Source: Clostridia bacterium
GTDB lineage: Bacteria > Bacillota_A > Clostridia > Oscillospirales > CAG-272
Assembly: GCA_017453335.1 (NCBI GenBank)
Contig: JAFTKI010000010.1
Coordinates: 1 to 34,489 of the forward strand
Length of the DNA stretch: 34,489 bases
Direction of reading: 5' to 3'
Positions 33,926-34,489 of this stretch are shown in pieces. The position numbers were made by a program, and so were the translations under genes. The first letter of the stretch is position 1, and each line of letters begins with the position of its first letter. A model generated the notes under the pieces. That model did not search any database. It was not told where the DNA came from and saw only the letters and a program-made list of their open reading frames with translations.

Positions 33926-33954
33926 ATTATAATGAAAAGTGCCGCATTTGTCCA
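33926..33954 (-). promoter_or_regulatory. Promoter of the MBL-fusion operon
   Basis: Minus strand TGGACA (33954-33949), 17 nt, TATAAT (33931-33926), about 37 nt before the ATG. Confidence 0.7.
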
Positions 33955-34044
33955 TAACATATCTTGCTTTTTATATTGTAAATTTTGTTTTTCAATTAAA
34001 AAAATATATAGGCTTAAAATTTTTCTATTTTTTTCAAAAAGGGG

Positions 34045-34073
34045 TTGACAACCGAATCGAGTTGTGATATAAT
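34045..34073 (+). promoter_or_regulatory. Upstream promoter of the tRNA cluster
   Basis: TTGACA (34045-34050), 17 nt, TATAAT (34068-34073): exact consensus. 33889-34208 holds no gene; it carries this promoter, the next one and AT-rich sequence. Confidence 0.92.
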
Positions 34074-34150
34074 AGCGGGGCCGTCGCAAAACAGGGTTTA
34101 TCAATCCGAAAAAAAGATTGAAAAAATTTCAAAAACTTTTGAAAAACCCC

Positions 34151-34179
34151 TTGACAAAAGAAATCGCTTGTGGTATAAT
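34151..34179 (+). promoter_or_regulatory. Downstream promoter of the tRNA cluster
   Basis: TTGACA (34151-34156), 17 nt, TATAAT (34174-34179), about 30 nt before the first tRNA. The two promoters share flanking words (CTTGTGGTATAAT vs GTTGTGATATAAT), suggesting a local duplication. Confidence 0.93.
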
Positions 34180-34208
34180 AAGCAAGTCGTCAGCCAAGGC
34201 GAAGTAAT

Positions 34209-34284
34209 GGAAGCATAGCTCAGTTGGGAGAGCATCTGCCTTACAAGCAGAGGGTCATAGGTTCGAGCCCTATTGTTTCCACCA
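34209..34284 (+). tRNA. tRNA-Val (anticodon TAC)
   Basis: Cloverleaf: acceptor GGAAGCA with TGTTTCC, D arm TAGCTCAGTTGGGAGAGC, anticodon arm TCTGC-CTTACAA-GCAGA (anticodon TAC), T arm with GGTTCGAGCCC, encoded CCA. Confidence 0.95.
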
Positions 34285-34286
34285 GT

Positions 34287-34363
34287 GGTCCGGTAGCTCA
34301 GTTGGTTAGAGCGCTAGCCTGTCACGCTAGAGGTCGTGGGTTCGACCCCCATCCGGATCGCCA
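34287..34363 (+). tRNA. tRNA-Asp (anticodon GTC)
   Basis: Acceptor GGTCCGG with CCGGATC, D arm TAGCTCAGTTGGTTAGAGC, anticodon arm CTAGC-CTGTCAC-GCTAG (anticodon GTC), T arm GTGGGTTCGACCCCCAT, discriminator G and encoded CCA. It begins 2 nt after tRNA-Val. Confidence 0.95.
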
Positions 34364-34386
34364 TTATAATACAGCCCTTGCTGTAT

Positions 34387-34462
34387 GCCTCTGTAGCTCA
34401 GTTGGTAGAGCAGGGGACTGAAAATCCCCGTGTCGTTGGTTCGATTCCGACCGGAGGCACCA
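34387..34462 (+). tRNA. tRNA-Phe (anticodon GAA)
   Basis: Acceptor GCCTCTG with CGGAGGC, D arm TAGCTCAGTTGGTAGAGC, anticodon arm GGGGA-CTGAAAA-TCCCC (anticodon GAA), T arm GTTGGTTCGATTCCGAC, encoded CCA. A small ATACAG/CTGTAT hairpin lies between it and tRNA-Asp. Confidence 0.95.
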
Positions 34463-34466
34463 TTCC

Positions 34467-34489
34467 GCGGATTTAGCTCATTTGGTAGA
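34467..34489 (+). tRNA. Partial tRNA at window end (probably Gly)
   Basis: GCGGATTTAGCTCATTTGG starts a fourth tRNA, with acceptor and D arm only; the window ends before the anticodon. The GCGGATT acceptor resembles Gly(GCC) tRNAs of related Clostridia, so identity is a guess. Confidence 0.6.

Overview
The window looks like a chromosomal segment of an uncultured gut-type Clostridia (Firmicutes), probably Oscillospirales or a relative; this is inference. The support is Gram-positive: a CIRCE operator before groESL, Shine-Dalgarno sites of the AGGAGG type, promoters with TTGACA/TATAAT boxes spaced 16-17 bp, and Firmicutes-type genes (YerC/YecD, TrmK, YitT, YhaN/YhaO, DUF1858, AGCS symporter).

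Layout. 1-445 holds a decayed ORF and a run of strong hairpins. A minus-strand AGCS amino-acid symporter follows, then CIRCE-groES-groEL (+) with a terminator, a promoter-driven sugar isomerase (+), and an interspersed intergenic repeat (about 5028-5380). From 10.1 kb down to 5.4 kb on the minus strand runs a six-gene operon: MBL phosphodiesterase, PHP phosphoesterase, SGNH-like protein, YitT, TrmO and an FNT channel gene frameshifted in an A8 run. From 15.5 to 10.2 kb come a GH78-like rhamnosidase, a broken phage-type gene, an APH-like kinase, an EamA transporter, an unlisted 42-residue ORF coupled at both ends, and a membrane metallophosphoesterase.

The most interesting part is 15.5-20.35 kb, between GH78 and the 3' end of rlmD, the last gene of the conserved operon trmK-nif3-phosphatase-rlmD. 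All genes here lie on the minus strand and read away from rlmD: a zinc-ribbon protein, two four-helix-bundle (S23/Avd-like) proteins, a membrane protein, a DUF1963 protein, a degenerate GIY-YIG protein and another membrane protein. They are separated by two families of repeats. One (R) carries a copy of the rlmD coding 3' end (HVES-V-CL-TR) and lies before each four-helix-bundle unit. The other (T) lies after each four-helix-bundle gene and before several cargo genes. Between R and each four-helix-bundle gene is an array of about ten short, all-different hairpins separated by a constant 7-mer. The 7-mer is GCGATAT in one array and GTGATAT in the other, and it inverts to its complement in the second half of each array. 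This looks like an accreting, non-autonomous cassette system at the 3' end of an rRNA methyltransferase gene, with a structured RNA leader for a small RNA-binding-type protein.

The rest is ordinary core genome. DUF1858 and acetate kinase diverge from two near-consensus promoters. YhaN/YhaO (SbcC/SbcD-like) are on the minus strand. YerC, a methyltransferase and Hsp33 (+) follow. Then come a metallophosphoesterase-TIM-barrel fusion with an MBL protein (-), and a tRNA cluster (Val, Asp, Phe, partial Gly-like) behind tandem promoters. The window ends inside the fourth tRNA.
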